Notes: a model not told the origin generated them from the sequence alone. 64,000 nt of DNA from Natrinema salinisoli (GCF_020405205.1 NZ_CP084469.1:186001-250000), one strand, 5' to 3'. Shown: positions 34,574 to 42,983, counted from the stretch's first letter. Program-made: numbers and translations.

Positions 34574-35749
34574 ATGAGCGAGAATTCTCCACGTGACGGC
34601 CGCGAGGGCCGTTCGGATCCCGAGCGGGTCGAACGCTCCTCGAGCCGTCCCGACGATGCCGAACGCACGATCGGCCCCTCGCGCCGGGTGATGACCGACG
34701 GCGGACAGGCGGAGATGGAAGAACCGGAAGAGGCCACTGAGGAGACGCCCGACGGTCAGGAAGCCGAGCAGGAAGAAGGCGAAGAGGAAGATTCGGAAGA
34801 AGAGGAAGCCGAGCAAGAAGAAGGGGAAGACGAAGAACCGGAAGAGGAGGAGGCTGAGGGAGAAGGCGAAGAAGAGCAATCGGAGACAGAAGAAGAGGAA
34901 GCTAAAGAGGGAGAATCCGAGGAAGAAGAGCGAGAAGGCACCGGGAACCTCGTTGAGGACGATCGCGAGGAAGGTCACGCCGAAGACGCCGAAGCGGTCT
35001 ACGAGGGCGACGACGCGTCCGGCGTGCTCCACCTCGATCTCGACGGTCTCTTCCTCGACGTCCTCGGCCTCGAGGTGAACCTGAACCCGGTTCAGCTCGA
35101 CGTTTCGGCGCGGCCGGGCGGAAACAATCTGCTCGGGAACTTGCTGTCTGCAGTGACGGGGTTACTGGACGGTCCCGGTGCCCTGCTCGACAAGGTGAAG
35201 TCGCTCCTGAGCAAACCGGTGGAGCTGCTGAAGAAGGTCCCGGGGAAGGCGAAGGAGTTCCTCAGTGGGCTCTTAGAGCGGCCGAAAGAGTTCCTCAGTG
35301 GACTTCTGGAACGGCCAAAGGAGTTCCTCAGCGGATTGGCGAGCAAGTCGAAGGAGTCACTCGGAAATCTATTCAGCAAGCTGAAAGGAATCCTCGGCAA
35401 ACCCGTGGAGTGGCTCCGCGGGCTGTTCGGCGGTGAGCCCGCGGAAGGCGACGAGGAGGCGTCCGAAGAAGCGACCGGCGAAGGGGACGAACCCGAACCG
35501 GCGGAAGCGGACGCAGAAGGGGCGGACGAAGAGGAAGAAGAAGCGGAATCGCCCGGCCGGATCTCCGCTGCCGGCAGCTGGCTGAAGGAGAAACTCGCCG
35601 GACTCGTTCCCAGTTTCCCCGTCGAGGAACTCGTGGCGATGGTCGTCAGTCAGGTGATCGAACAACTGATCGAGCAGCTGGAACCGGAAGCTGAGCAGGA
35701 GGACGAGGCGAGTGACCAGCCCGAAGCAGCGTCACAGGAGGCAGCCTAA
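34574..35749 (+). CDS. Acidic protein with LDLLGL-type domain and 11-residue amphipathic repeats
   Basis: 391 residues, no signal peptide. Residues about 45-130 are almost only Glu/Asp/Gly. Around 150-205 a domain reads LHLDLDGLFLDVLGLEVNLN, then LDVSARPGGNNLLGNLLSAV and LLDGPG, which resembles an uncharacterised motif common in exported bacterial proteins (usually with LLCAV). It is followed by four units of KEFLSGLLERP-type hendecads (about 227-270), a predicted amphipathic helix, then an acidic stretch and a C-terminal helix SQVIEQLIEQLEPEAEQ. Start at 34574 was chosen because upstream codons in the frame are shadow of the previous gene. It begins a four-gene series. Confidence 0.75.
   Translation: MSENSPRDGREGRSDPERVERSSSRPDDAERTIGPSRRVMTDGGQAEMEEPEEATEETPDGQEAEQEEGEEEDSEEEEAEQEEGEDEEPEEEEAEGEGEEEQSETEEEEAKEGESEEEEREGTGNLVEDDREEGHAEDAEAVYEGDDASGVLHLDLDGLFLDVLGLEVNLNPVQLDVSARPGGNNLLGNLLSAVTGLLDGPGALLDKVKSLLSKPVELLKKVPGKAKEFLSGLLERPKEFLSGLLERPKEFLSGLASKSKESLGNLFSKLKGILGKPVEWLRGLFGGEPAEGDEEASEEATGEGDEPEPAEADAEGADEEEEEAESPGRISAAGSWLKEKLAGLVPSFPVEELVAMVVSQVIEQLIEQLEPEAEQEDEASDQPEAASQEAA
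34740..34960 (+). repeat. Polypurine low-complexity tract in acidic gene
   Basis: Almost all bases on the plus strand are A or G, interrupted by single C or T, encoding Glu/Gly/Asp runs. Strand composition is extremely asymmetric compared with the surrounding genes, which could favour triplex formation or slippage. Confidence 0.7.
35252..35383 (+). repeat. Tandem 33-bp repeat encoding 11-residue helix units
   Basis: Four units of 33 bases at 35252, 35285, 35318 and 35351, each encoding K-E-F/S-L-S/G-G/N-L-L/F-x-x-x. The first three differ at few positions; the fourth is diverged. Confidence 0.8.
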
Positions 35750-35751
35750 TC

Positions 35752-36285
35752 ATGAGCGAAGAATCCGAAACCCAGTCACTGAGTCAGCGCATCGACTTCG
35801 AGAAAATCACAGAAAACATCGACGTGAACGATCTAATCGAGGGCACCCAGTGGGAAGACGAGATCGACGAGGACCAGCCCCTCGGAGAGGCCCTCGGCGC
35901 CCAGGTCGGTGCGCTAATCGGTCGAAAGATCGGCGAATCCATCGGCCGGACGATCGGTGATATGGTCATCGACGAACTGTTCGGGTCCGACGAGGAGGAA
36001 GCCGAGGAAGGGGCGGAAGACGAGGAAGAAGAGGGTGAGGACGGGGAAGAAGAAGCCGAGGAAGGGGCGGAAGACGAGGAAGAAGAGGGTGAGGACGAGG
36101 AAGAAGAAGCCGAGGAAGGGGCGGAAGACGAGGAAGACGAAGCTGAGGAAGAATCCGAGGCAGCGGACGAGGAGAGTGGGGAACAGGCGGACGACGAAGC
36201 GGCGTCCAGTGATGAAGACGCCGACGAGGGGACGGACGAAGCGGAGGACGAGGACCCGGCCGAAGTCGAAGCCGAGGAGGACTAA
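35752..36285 (+). CDS. Acidic glycine-zipper protein
   Basis: 177 residues. The first 75 residues form a structured part ending in a glycine zipper, LGEALGAQVGALIGRKIGES followed by IGRTIGDMV, with Gly every fourth position on a helix that is hydrophobic on one face. The rest is an extremely acidic tail including a tandem 18-residue repeat AEEGAEDEEEEGEDGEEE. The zipper could pack in membranes or assemble oligomers. It follows the previous stop by two bases, so it is co-translated. The zipper is related in pattern to that of the next gene. Confidence 0.75.
   Translation: MSEESETQSLSQRIDFEKITENIDVNDLIEGTQWEDEIDEDQPLGEALGAQVGALIGRKIGESIGRTIGDMVIDELFGSDEEEAEEGAEDEEEEGEDGEEEAEEGAEDEEEEGEDEEEEAEEGAEDEEDEAEEESEAADEESGEQADDEAASSDEDADEGTDEAEDEDPAEVEAEED
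36001..36147 (+). repeat. Tandem 54-bp repeat in acidic tail
   Basis: Two near-identical 54-base units start at 36001 and 36055 and a partial third at 36109. They differ by very few bases, which implies recent duplication or ongoing slippage. Confidence 0.8.
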
Positions 36286-36336
36286 CCATGGAACGGAATC
36301 AGGGGCTCGACACCGGACCGCCGATCCCCGCTCGAG

Positions 36337-37239
36337 GTGAGCGCCGTGAGTGAGAGCGGGCTGAAGGAACTCGTGACGCAGGAAGTGAGCAACCAGCTCG
36401 ACGTCGCCGACATGCTCGGCGACGGAGACATCGAGGACAGCATCGACGGCGGCGAGGTCGGCGCAGCGGTCGGTCGCGAGTTCGGTGAACGCTTCGGTCG
36501 CGAACTGGGCGCGGCCATCGGCCGCGGAATCCACGAATCGATCGCGAAAGGAATCGAAGAGGGGAAAGACCGCAAGGAGATACAGTCGGACCTCGTGACC
36601 GCGATCCGGAACGGCTTCCGAGAGTCAATCGATGAAAACGAGGCAACGGAATCGGTCCAGTCGCTGGCCCAGGACGTCACCGAGGGGAGCGGCGTCGAGG
36701 GGCTTGTGGACGGTCTCGGCGGCGACGAGAGCGAGGAACCCACCGAAGACGAGTCGGAGAGCGAGGAGCAGACGGAATCCAAAGACGAGGAACGGGCGGA
36801 CGAAGCGGGAGAGGGGGACGACGAGAGCGCCGAAAACGGCGAAACGGGAGCCAAAGAGTCGGTCACGGAAGCCGCGGGCAGCGCCAAAGAATCGGTCGAA
36901 GGAGCTGCCGGGAAGGCCAAAGAAACGATCGCAGGAAGTGACGAGGAGTCGGAAGCCGGCGAGGAGACGGACGCCGAAGCCGACTACGAAGCCGAAGCGT
37001 CCGACGAAGACGAGTCGGAACCGTCCATGGAGGACCTCGAGGATCTCAGGAAGGACACGCTCGAGGACTTCCTGGGGGTGATGTCCTACAGCGACCTCCA
37101 GTCGGTCGCCAAGGACGTCGGCGTGAAAGCGAACCTCAGCCGTGAGAAGATGACCAACGAAATCATCGCAACCGTGACGGAGGAAGGGTCGGACGACGAC
37201 TCGGACTCCGAGTCCGAGCAGGAGGCGGAAGCCGAGTGA
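36337..37239 (+). CDS. Acidic glycine-zipper protein with C-terminal SAP-like domain
   Basis: 300 residues from GTG at 36337; GTG at 36346 (MSESGLKELVTQEVSNQLDV) is an alternative. A glycine-zipper helix (VGAAVGREFGERFGRELGAA, about residues 45-65) is followed by a helical part, a long acidic linker with AKESV repeats, and a C-terminal segment from about 235: DLRKDTLEDFLGVMSYSDLQ, then SVAKDVGVKANLSREKMTNE. The latter has the helix-turn-helix look of SAP/Rho-N or LEM-like domains, which bind nucleic acid or protein. A 22-residue frame from ATG at 36288 ends at the start and may be a leader. Function is unknown. Confidence 0.7.
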   Translation: MSAVSESGLKELVTQEVSNQLDVADMLGDGDIEDSIDGGEVGAAVGREFGERFGRELGAAIGRGIHESIAKGIEEGKDRKEIQSDLVTAIRNGFRESIDENEATESVQSLAQDVTEGSGVEGLVDGLGGDESEEPTEDESESEEQTESKDEERADEAGEGDDESAENGETGAKESVTEAAGSAKESVEGAAGKAKETIAGSDEESEAGEETDAEADYEAEASDEDESEPSMEDLEDLRKDTLEDFLGVMSYSDLQSVAKDVGVKANLSREKMTNEIIATVTEEGSDDDSDSESEQEAEAE

Positions 37240-37317
37240 GAGATCGAACGCATCACCCCTGCTTCGGCCGGGGGCGAACGACGCAACCAGCGCCGCGGTG
37301 ATATCGGGGACCCACCT

Positions 37318-38184
37318 ATGAGCGAATCGCAACTACGCGACCGAGTGGACGACGTACTGAACGACGCCGACGCCTCGAGCGGATCCATGATCGGCGGGTC
37401 CGACTCCGAGCATGCGAACGAGTCGGCCGAGACGGATCTTCTCGAGACGGCAACGGAGGCGAGCGACATCCTCGAGTCGACCGAGCCCGACGAGTTGCTC
37501 GCAGCGGTCGGCCTGGACACCCTCGAGGACGGAACGGAACCGGACTCGATTCCGGCGGCCATCGCTCGTGGTGACCAGGAGAACCTCGAGGACCTCCAGC
37601 GATTGCTCCACCTCGCGAAACTCGCCCACCGCGCGGACGAGGACGGTCTCGACGGAGCCGTTGGTGACCTCCGAGAAGCCATCGACGAACGGGCAGCCGC
37701 AACTGCCGACGAGGCGGAGACCGACCGGGAGGAAGGGGCCGCTACGTCGACGGAGGACGCGGACGAGGGGACCGAATCAGTGAGTGCAGACGAAGACGCA
37801 ACCGCCAGTGACGAGACGAGCGACGACCTCGGAGACCGTCTCCGGTCCTCCTTCGAGCAGTTCGGCGACGAGATCCAGCAGCTCAAGGACCGGCTCGAGT
37901 CGGCGAATGCCGGTTCCGCCAGCAGCGAGACGGCGGACGATGCGGACGGAGCGACCGCCGACGCCGAGGGAGCGGACGAAGTCACAGGCGAGGAAGCGGA
38001 AACCGACGACGAGCCGGAGGAGGTCGACGAAGGGCCACTCGGCTCGGGGCTCGGCGGCGGTGGGGATCGCGGGACGGTATCCGGCGGTCCCAGCCGCCAC
38101 TCCACGATGGCACCGCCGCCGTCCCAACGAGCGGACATGCGCGGCCCTGTTCGGCACTCGACGATGCCGGCCAAGCACCGATAG
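37318..38184 (+). CDS. Acidic hypothetical protein with duplicated RHSTM motif
   Basis: 288 residues. It opens with a helical region of about 125 residues (SQLRDRVDDVLNDAD...LEDLQRLLHLAKLAHRA...LREAIDERAA), then a long acidic linker with a coiled segment (LGDRLRSSFEQFGDEIQQLK). The last 35 residues change abruptly to Gly then basic, with two copies of a short motif: PSRHSTMAPPP and PVRHSTMPAKHR. I vaguely recall similar Arg-x-STM endings in other haloarchaeal acidic proteins. It is the fourth gene of the series, 78 bases after the third. No fold or function is assigned. Confidence 0.7.
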   Translation: MSESQLRDRVDDVLNDADASSGSMIGGSDSEHANESAETDLLETATEASDILESTEPDELLAAVGLDTLEDGTEPDSIPAAIARGDQENLEDLQRLLHLAKLAHRADEDGLDGAVGDLREAIDERAAATADEAETDREEGAATSTEDADEGTESVSADEDATASDETSDDLGDRLRSSFEQFGDEIQQLKDRLESANAGSASSETADDADGATADAEGADEVTGEEAETDDEPEEVDEGPLGSGLGGGGDRGTVSGGPSRHSTMAPPPSQRADMRGPVRHSTMPAKHR

Positions 38185-38283
38185 CGCGGTTCGTTTTCAC
38201 TACAGCGCTTGACAGTGACGGACCGGGACAGTGTCGGCTATTTCCCGCTGAAGCCTTATTCTGGTACTTGTGGACGGTCACCT

Positions 38284-38748
38284 ATGACGAGACACATCAG
38301 CGAGACACAGGTCCACCACTGGTTGGACGACACGGCCATTCGGAACGTGACGTCCCACACGGACGAAGACACCGAATTCAACTTTCAGGTCGAACTCTCG
38401 CAATTGCCGGTTCACGTCATCAAGGAAGACGAGTTCGGCTCGGTTCGGATCGTCGGCCGCAGCGGATTCGACACCGAACGGGCCAGAAATCTGCTCCGAG
38501 ACGATCAGCGGCGCGGCGAGTTACTCGAGTACGTCGGGCCGATGCTGGCGGCGACGCCGGGCTTTTACACGTTTCTCGACGAGGACGGCGTCTCCTGTCA
38601 GTTGCGGGAGGCGGAGACGGTGCAGGTCGAGTATCGAGTCTATCCCGACGGTGCTTCCCAGCAGGCGCTGATGGACGGGATCATGGCTATTGCGACGAGT
38701 ATGCGGTACGTCCAGAACGTCGTGGTAGCGGTGGCGGCCGCCGAGTGA
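38284..38748 (+). CDS. DUF2299-like / YbjN-fold protein
   Basis: 154 residues, cytoplasmic. ISETQVHHWLDDTAIRNVTS, then FNFQVELSQLPVHVIKEDEF, suits the chaperone-like alpha/beta fold of DUF2299 and YbjN proteins, which are small dimers with unknown roles. ATG at 38284 is chosen because the upstream in-frame part reads through the preceding intergenic DNA. It lies about 100 bases after the acidic operon and may be a separate transcript. Confidence 0.65.
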   Translation: MTRHISETQVHHWLDDTAIRNVTSHTDEDTEFNFQVELSQLPVHVIKEDEFGSVRIVGRSGFDTERARNLLRDDQRRGELLEYVGPMLAATPGFYTFLDEDGVSCQLREAETVQVEYRVYPDGASQQALMDGIMAIATSMRYVQNVVVAVAAAE

Positions 38749-38873
38749 TACAATAGCGGTTCGACCGTTTCGACTATCGTAACCGGAAGCAGTTACTGTT
38801 TTACCCAGAACGGTCGATCGAGAGCGGCCCGTAACCGTTCGCGGGTTCTTCGAGCAGTACGTTTATGGGATTG

Positions 38874-38902
38874 TATTCCATCGTTATTCCCAGTATGGAA
38901 TA
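38874..38902. promoter_or_regulatory. Inverted repeat overlapping tupA start
   Basis: TATTCCAT (38874-38881) and ATGGAATA (38895-38902) form perfect eight-base arms 13 bases apart; the second arm contains the tupA ATG. TTTATG at about 38861-38866 is a TATA candidate. Bound protein here would block initiation or early transcription. The operon encodes a ModE-type regulator that is the natural candidate. Confidence 0.5.
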
Positions 38903-39818
38903 TCGTCGCCGGGAAGTACTGGGTGCGAGCGCCGCGGGGATCGCTGCGGCTGTCGCAGGGTGTGTCGGGTCGGGCAGTGAGGGCGACGAAGTGGGGGTCG
39001 CGGGCGAGGAGTTGGCGCTCGCGACGACGACCAGCACGTACGATACGGGGCTGCTCGACGAGATCAACGCCGCGTTTCAGGAGCGGTTCGGAACGCGGGT
39101 CGCGCCGAACGCACAGGGAACGGGTGCCGCGATCGAGTCGGCGCGCAACGGCAACGCGGACGTCATTCTGGTCCACGCTCGCTCGCAGGAGGACGAGTTC
39201 ATGCGAGACGGCTATGGGGTCAACCGGCGCGACCTGATGTTCAACGACTTCGTGATCGTCGGTCCGAGCGACGACCCGGCGGGCGTCGGCGATACCGAGC
39301 AGGCGACGGCTGCCTTCGAGGCCATCGCGAACGCGCAAGCTCCGTTCGTCTCGCGCGGAGACGACTCAGGAACGCACACCAAGGAGCTGGCGATCTGGGA
39401 CGCGGCCGGCGTCGAGCCCGGCGGCGAGTGGTACCAGGAACTCGGTCAGGGGATGGGAAACACGCTGAACAACGCGAGCGAGTCGGAGTCGTATACGCTC
39501 GCAGATCGCGGGACCTATCTCTCGATGCAGGACAACGTCGACCTCGAGATCCTGCTGCAGGGACCGATCGAGGGCGGCCCGGAACTGCTGGCGAACCCAT
39601 ACGGGATCATGGCGGTCAATCCCGAGATCCACTCGAACGTCAACTACCAGCTGGCGATGGCGTACATCGGGTTCGCCACGAGTCCGGCGGGACAGGACGT
39701 GATCTCGAACTACACCGCGGACGGGCAACAGCTGTTCTACCCCGAGGCGCTATCGGAGGATCCGAACTTCCAGCAGTACGTCCCGGAGGGGTGGCAGTCG
39801 GAGGCCGATAGCGAGTGA
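38895..39818 (+). CDS. tupA: Tungstate ABC transporter substrate-binding lipoprotein
   Basis: 307 residues. Tat-like leader [13 protein letters not shown] with lipobox AGC at about residue 22, so it is anchored outside the membrane. The mature part starts [20 protein letters not shown], the TupA signature, with [20 protein letters not shown] and [14 protein letters not shown], and [15 protein letters not shown], typical of the oxyanion pocket. It captures tungstate (possibly molybdate) for a cofactor such as that of FDH-like enzymes. ATG at 38895 matches the promoter. It begins the tupABC-modE operon. Confidence 0.92.
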   Translation: MEYRRREVLGASAAGIAAAVAGCVGSGSEGDEVGVAGEELALATTTSTYDTGLLDEINAAFQERFGTRVAPNAQGTGAAIESARNGNADVILVHARSQEDEFMRDGYGVNRRDLMFNDFVIVGPSDDPAGVGDTEQATAAFEAIANAQAPFVSRGDDSGTHTKELAIWDAAGVEPGGEWYQELGQGMGNTLNNASESESYTLADRGTYLSMQDNVDLEILLQGPIEGGPELLANPYGIMAVNPEIHSNVNYQLAMAYIGFATSPAGQDVISNYTADGQQLFYPEALSEDPNFQQYVPEGWQSEADSE

Positions 39819-39857
39819 TCGTCAGGCCCACTTTCAGAACGGAACGACCCACTACCA

Positions 39858-40529
39858 ATGTCATTCGAGTCCATCGCCGATCCCACGTATCTCCGGAGTA
39901 TCGGCCGGGTTTCACTGACGGTCAGCCTGACAGCCGTCCTCTTGAGTACCCTCCTCAGTCTGCCGATCGCGTTCGCCGTCGGGTTCGCGGAGTTCCGGGG
40001 CAAGCGGCTGATCACGGCCGTCATCAACACCGGGATGGGCTTTCCGAGCGTCGTCGTCGGACTGCTCGTTCTGATGGCGCTCTCGAGCAGCGGGCCGCTC
40101 GGATCGCTGGAACTCGTCTACACGCCCGAGGCGATGATCCTCTCGCAGTGCGTGCTCGCCGCACCGGTGATCACCGGCGTCGCGCTGTCGGCGGTCGAGA
40201 GCGTCGACGACGCCGTTCGGGACGCGGCCTACGGCGTCGGTGGGACTCGCGCCGATGTCGCCCTGATCACCCTCAAGGAAGCGCGGTACGGGGTCATCAC
40301 TGGCATTCTCGCCGGCTTCGGCCGTGCGATCAGCGAGGTCGGGTCCGTCCTCATCGTCGGGGGCAACATCGCCTACGCCGACGGGACGTCGAAAACCCGC
40401 ACGATCACGACCGCGATCACGCTCGAGACGAGGCGGGGCGAGTTCGAGACTGCGCTGGTACTCGGTGCGGTCCTGCTGGCGCTCGTCTTGCTCGTCAACG
40501 GAGTCGTCATGCGACTCGGAGGGCGATAA
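39858..40529 (+). CDS. tupB: Tungstate ABC transporter permease
   Basis: 223 residues with about five membrane helices. [39 protein letters not shown] and [20 protein letters not shown] are typical of TupB/WtpB-type permeases, and the cytoplasmic EAA loop reads [20 protein letters not shown]. It lies 39 bases after tupA. Confidence 0.93.
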   Translation: MSFESIADPTYLRSIGRVSLTVSLTAVLLSTLLSLPIAFAVGFAEFRGKRLITAVINTGMGFPSVVVGLLVLMALSSSGPLGSLELVYTPEAMILSQCVLAAPVITGVALSAVESVDDAVRDAAYGVGGTRADVALITLKEARYGVITGILAGFGRAISEVGSVLIVGGNIAYADGTSKTRTITTAITLETRRGEFETALVLGAVLLALVLLVNGVVMRLGGR

Positions 40530-40548
40530 TTGTGCGACCGACCGCGAC

Positions 40549-40556
40549 GGAGGTGA
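40549..40556 (+). promoter_or_regulatory. Strong Shine-Dalgarno deciding a GTG start for tupC
   Basis: GGAGGTGA lies seven bases before GTG at 40564 and supports that codon as the start; no ATG exists at the N-terminus of the ATPase. Confidence 0.65.
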
Positions 40557-40563
40557 CCGCGTC

Positions 40564-41367
40564 GTGAATCTCGACCTCGACGACGTCTCCTACGGCGTCG
40601 ACGGAACGGCGATCCTGTCCGACGTCTCGCTGTCGGTCGGCTCGGGCGAGGTAGTGACGGTCATCGGGCCCTCGGGGGCCGGCAAGACGACCCTGTTGCG
40701 GCTGGCGGCGCTGTTCGAACGGCCGACCGGCGGCGTACTCCGCTGTGACGGAACCGATCCGTGGGCGCTATCTCGCGAGGACCGCCTCGCGGTCCGGCGG
40801 CGGATCGGGATGGTGTTCCAGCGTGCGAGCCTCTTCGAGACCTCGGTAGCCCGCAACGTCGATATCGGACGACGGATCCGTCGGTCCTGGCCCCAGCGCC
40901 TGCGCGGGTTCGGACGCCGCCTCGCGGACCGGGTGCTTCGAGACGAGCCGAGCGTCGACGACCGGGTCCTCGAGGCCCTCGAACTGGTCGGGCTCGGGGA
41001 CACGTGGGATCGCGACGCTGCAGCGTTGTCCGGCGGCGAGGCCCAGCGGGTGTCGTTCGCCCGCGCGCTCGCGACCCGGCCGGACCTGCTCGTCCTCGAC
41101 GAGCCGACCTCCGATCTCGACCCGCGGAACACGGCGATCCTCGAGCAGGCGATCGATCGGGCGCGCGAGCGGGGCCACGGCGTCTTGCTCGCGACCCACG
41201 ACATGCACCAGGCCGAGCGGATCTCTGACCGGATCGCCTTCCTGCTCGATGGTGAGCTGGTCGAGACCGGGCCGGCCGAGCGGGTCTTCGAGAACCCGCG
41301 CGACGAGCGGACTGCCCGGTTCGTCCGCGGCGATCTGTTGTACGATGACAACGAACTTCTGGCCTGA
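40564..41367 (+). CDS. tupC: Tungstate ABC transporter ATPase
   Basis: 267 residues from GTG. ABC motifs are in order: Walker A GPSGAGKTTLLRL (about residue 38), Q-loop in MVFQRASLFET, signature LSGGEAQRVSFARAL, Walker B LLVLDEPTSDLD and H-loop ATHDMHQAERIS. A 25-residue Arg-rich insertion (RRSWPQRLRGFGRRLADRVL) lies between the Q-loop and the signature, longer than in most TupC proteins. It energises TupAB. Stop is 18 bases before the regulator gene. Confidence 0.93.
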   Translation: MNLDLDDVSYGVDGTAILSDVSLSVGSGEVVTVIGPSGAGKTTLLRLAALFERPTGGVLRCDGTDPWALSREDRLAVRRRIGMVFQRASLFETSVARNVDIGRRIRRSWPQRLRGFGRRLADRVLRDEPSVDDRVLEALELVGLGDTWDRDAAALSGGEAQRVSFARALATRPDLLVLDEPTSDLDPRNTAILEQAIDRARERGHGVLLATHDMHQAERISDRIAFLLDGELVETGPAERVFENPRDERTARFVRGDLLYDDNELLA

Positions 41368-41385
41368 CGACGAACGGCGAGTCGA

Positions 41386-42120
41386 ATGGAAAAGGAGTTC
41401 GACCCCTACCTCCGGATCGACGACGTCACCGTCGATCGGAGCGACGTCGAGATGCTGCGCGCGATCGACGACCGCGGGTCGCTGTCGGGCGCAGCCGAGT
41501 CGCTCGAGCGGTCGTATCCACGCCTCCAGCAGCGGGTCGTCGAACTCGAGGACGCGATCGGCCCGCTGGTCGAGCGCACCCGCGGCGGGGCCGACGGCGG
41601 CGGTAGTTCCCTGACGGCGACGGCGCGAGACCTGCTGGCGCGCTTCGACCGGCTGGTCGCGGCCTACGAGGGCGTCGCCCGCGTCGACGAGACGGTACTC
41701 GAGGGGGCGCTCGTCGATCGCGACGGCGAACTCGCGACCGTCGAGACCGGCGTCGGGGAGATTCTGGCTGTCGTCCCGGCCGACGCCGTGAGTGCGTCCG
41801 TGACGATCCGATCGGACGCTGTCAGTCTGCACGCACCCGACGACGTGCCCCGGGCCGAGGGGACGAGCGTCCGAAACCGGTTTCCGGGGACCGTCTCGTG
41901 GCTCGAGGCCGGCGATGCCGTCGTTCGGGTGGGGGTCGAACTCGCCAGCGACGAGAGCGGCGACGGATCCGTCGACACCGAACTCGTGGCGCTGGTCACC
42001 CGCCGGAGCGTCGAGGCGCTGGGGCTCGAGCCGGGTCGGTCGATCGTCGCATCGGTGAAGGCGACGGCGGCGCGCGGTGTCGCGACGGAGAAGCGGAGAC
42101 GGAACGGCGATAGCGACTAA
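41386..42120 (+). CDS. ModE-type molybdate/tungstate-responsive regulator
   Basis: 244 residues. The N-terminal winged helix (about 15-90) has ModE/LysR-like features: EMLRAIDDRGSLSGAAESLE followed by SYPRLQQRVVELEDAIG. The C-terminal part (about 170-230) is one TOBE-like oxyanion-binding module (SVRNRFPGTVSWLEAGDAVV and TRRSVEALGLEPGRSIVASV). It likely binds molybdate or tungstate and controls tupABC through the palindrome at the tupA start. It is the last gene of that operon. Confidence 0.85.
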   Translation: MEKEFDPYLRIDDVTVDRSDVEMLRAIDDRGSLSGAAESLERSYPRLQQRVVELEDAIGPLVERTRGGADGGGSSLTATARDLLARFDRLVAAYEGVARVDETVLEGALVDRDGELATVETGVGEILAVVPADAVSASVTIRSDAVSLHAPDDVPRAEGTSVRNRFPGTVSWLEAGDAVVRVGVELASDESGDGSVDTELVALVTRRSVEALGLEPGRSIVASVKATAARGVATEKRRRNGDSD

Positions 42121-42149
42121 AGACCCGTCGTCGGGGTCACGTATTCGAC

Positions 42150-42440
42150 CGTTCGAGAACTGCTGTTTCTGGGACGAGTGGACCTTGTGTCGACGACGAA
42201 TCGACAGTTCCGCTCGCGCTGGCAACACTGAGACACCACGCCCTCCCCATCCGATTCGCTCGGTCTTTCTTCCCTCGCTCATCCACTGGAAGACGCGGTA
42301 CGTCTTCCAAGCCTTCGCTCACGAAGTTCGCGAAGACCTCTCACGGCTCGCTCGGCCGCCCTCACTAGCGTTCGGTCGGCCGACAGCACGCGCCACCGCA
42401 GAGAGGGTTCCACAATTTCGTCGAGCCCCAACCCTTTCTC
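42150..42440 (+). repeat. Dispersed hairpin-rich intergenic repeat, copy A
   Basis: The 342-base gap 42121-42462 contains no gene. It shares ordered blocks with 61180-61480: GCTGTTTCTG, CTGGCAACAC, CCACGCCCTCCCCA-x-CCGATT, GCTCGGTC...CCTCGCTCATCC, CGCTCAC-x-A-x-GTTCGC and CGGCCGACAGC-x-CGC-x-CACCG. It has internal hairpins, GGAAGACG-CGGTA-CGTCTTCC (42288-42308) and a repeat of CTTCGC/GCGAAG just after. Its content is typical of a haloarchaeal dispersed intergenic element; no ORF with coding composition is present. Confidence 0.65.
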
Positions 42441-42462
42441 GAGGGGGGTCGTATCCCCGCCC

Positions 42463-42885
42463 ATGTACGATTCCATTCTGGTGGCAACCGACGGCAGCGA
42501 GGCCGCGGCGACGGCGATCGATCACGCGATCGCGCTCGCACAGCGCTTCGACGCGCCGCTGTACGGGATCGCCGTCGTCGACGAACGGACCGAGTACGAT
42601 ACGGGTATCGTCGATCCCGAGGAGGCCCGGCGACACCTCGAGGAGCGCGCGGCGGGCTGGCTCGCGGACCTCGAGACGACGGCGACGGACGGTGACGTGT
42701 CCGTCGAAACGACGGTTCGATCGGGCGTTCCCCACGAGGAAATTCTCGACTACGCGGCCGAGCGCGATGCGGATGCGGTCGTGCTCGGCTCCCGGGGCCG
42801 CTCGTCGTTCAAGGGCGCGCTGCTCGGCAGTACCGTCGACAGGGTCGTCAGGACGGCGGACCGTCCCGTGCTGGTCGTCGGCTAA
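42463..42885 (+). CDS. Universal stress protein (UspA fold)
   Basis: 140 residues: YDSILVATDGSEAAATAIDH at the start and LGSRGRSSFKGALLGSTVDR, followed by VVRTADRPVLVV, the ATP-binding GxSxxG-S-like loop of ATP-binding Usp proteins (here G-x2-G-x9-G-S). It is a cytoplasmic nucleotide-binding protein of unknown specific role. It is first of two Usp genes. Confidence 0.9.
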   Translation: MYDSILVATDGSEAAATAIDHAIALAQRFDAPLYGIAVVDERTEYDTGIVDPEEARRHLEERAAGWLADLETTATDGDVSVETTVRSGVPHEEILDYAAERDADAVVLGSRGRSSFKGALLGSTVDRVVRTADRPVLVVG

Positions 42886-42983
42886 CGTGGAGTCCGACCC
42901 AGCGGTCGGTCGTCCGCCAGGGGTCGAAGCGAACGGGTAGTGGAGGGAGAACATTTACCTCCGCTGTCGTGTGAACTACCCGT

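Noticed and set aside
34574-38184. Gas-vesicle accessory genes
   Set aside because: Acidic proteins resemble Gvp accessory proteins in composition only; no GvpA/J/M, GvpF/L or GvpN-like sequence is present.
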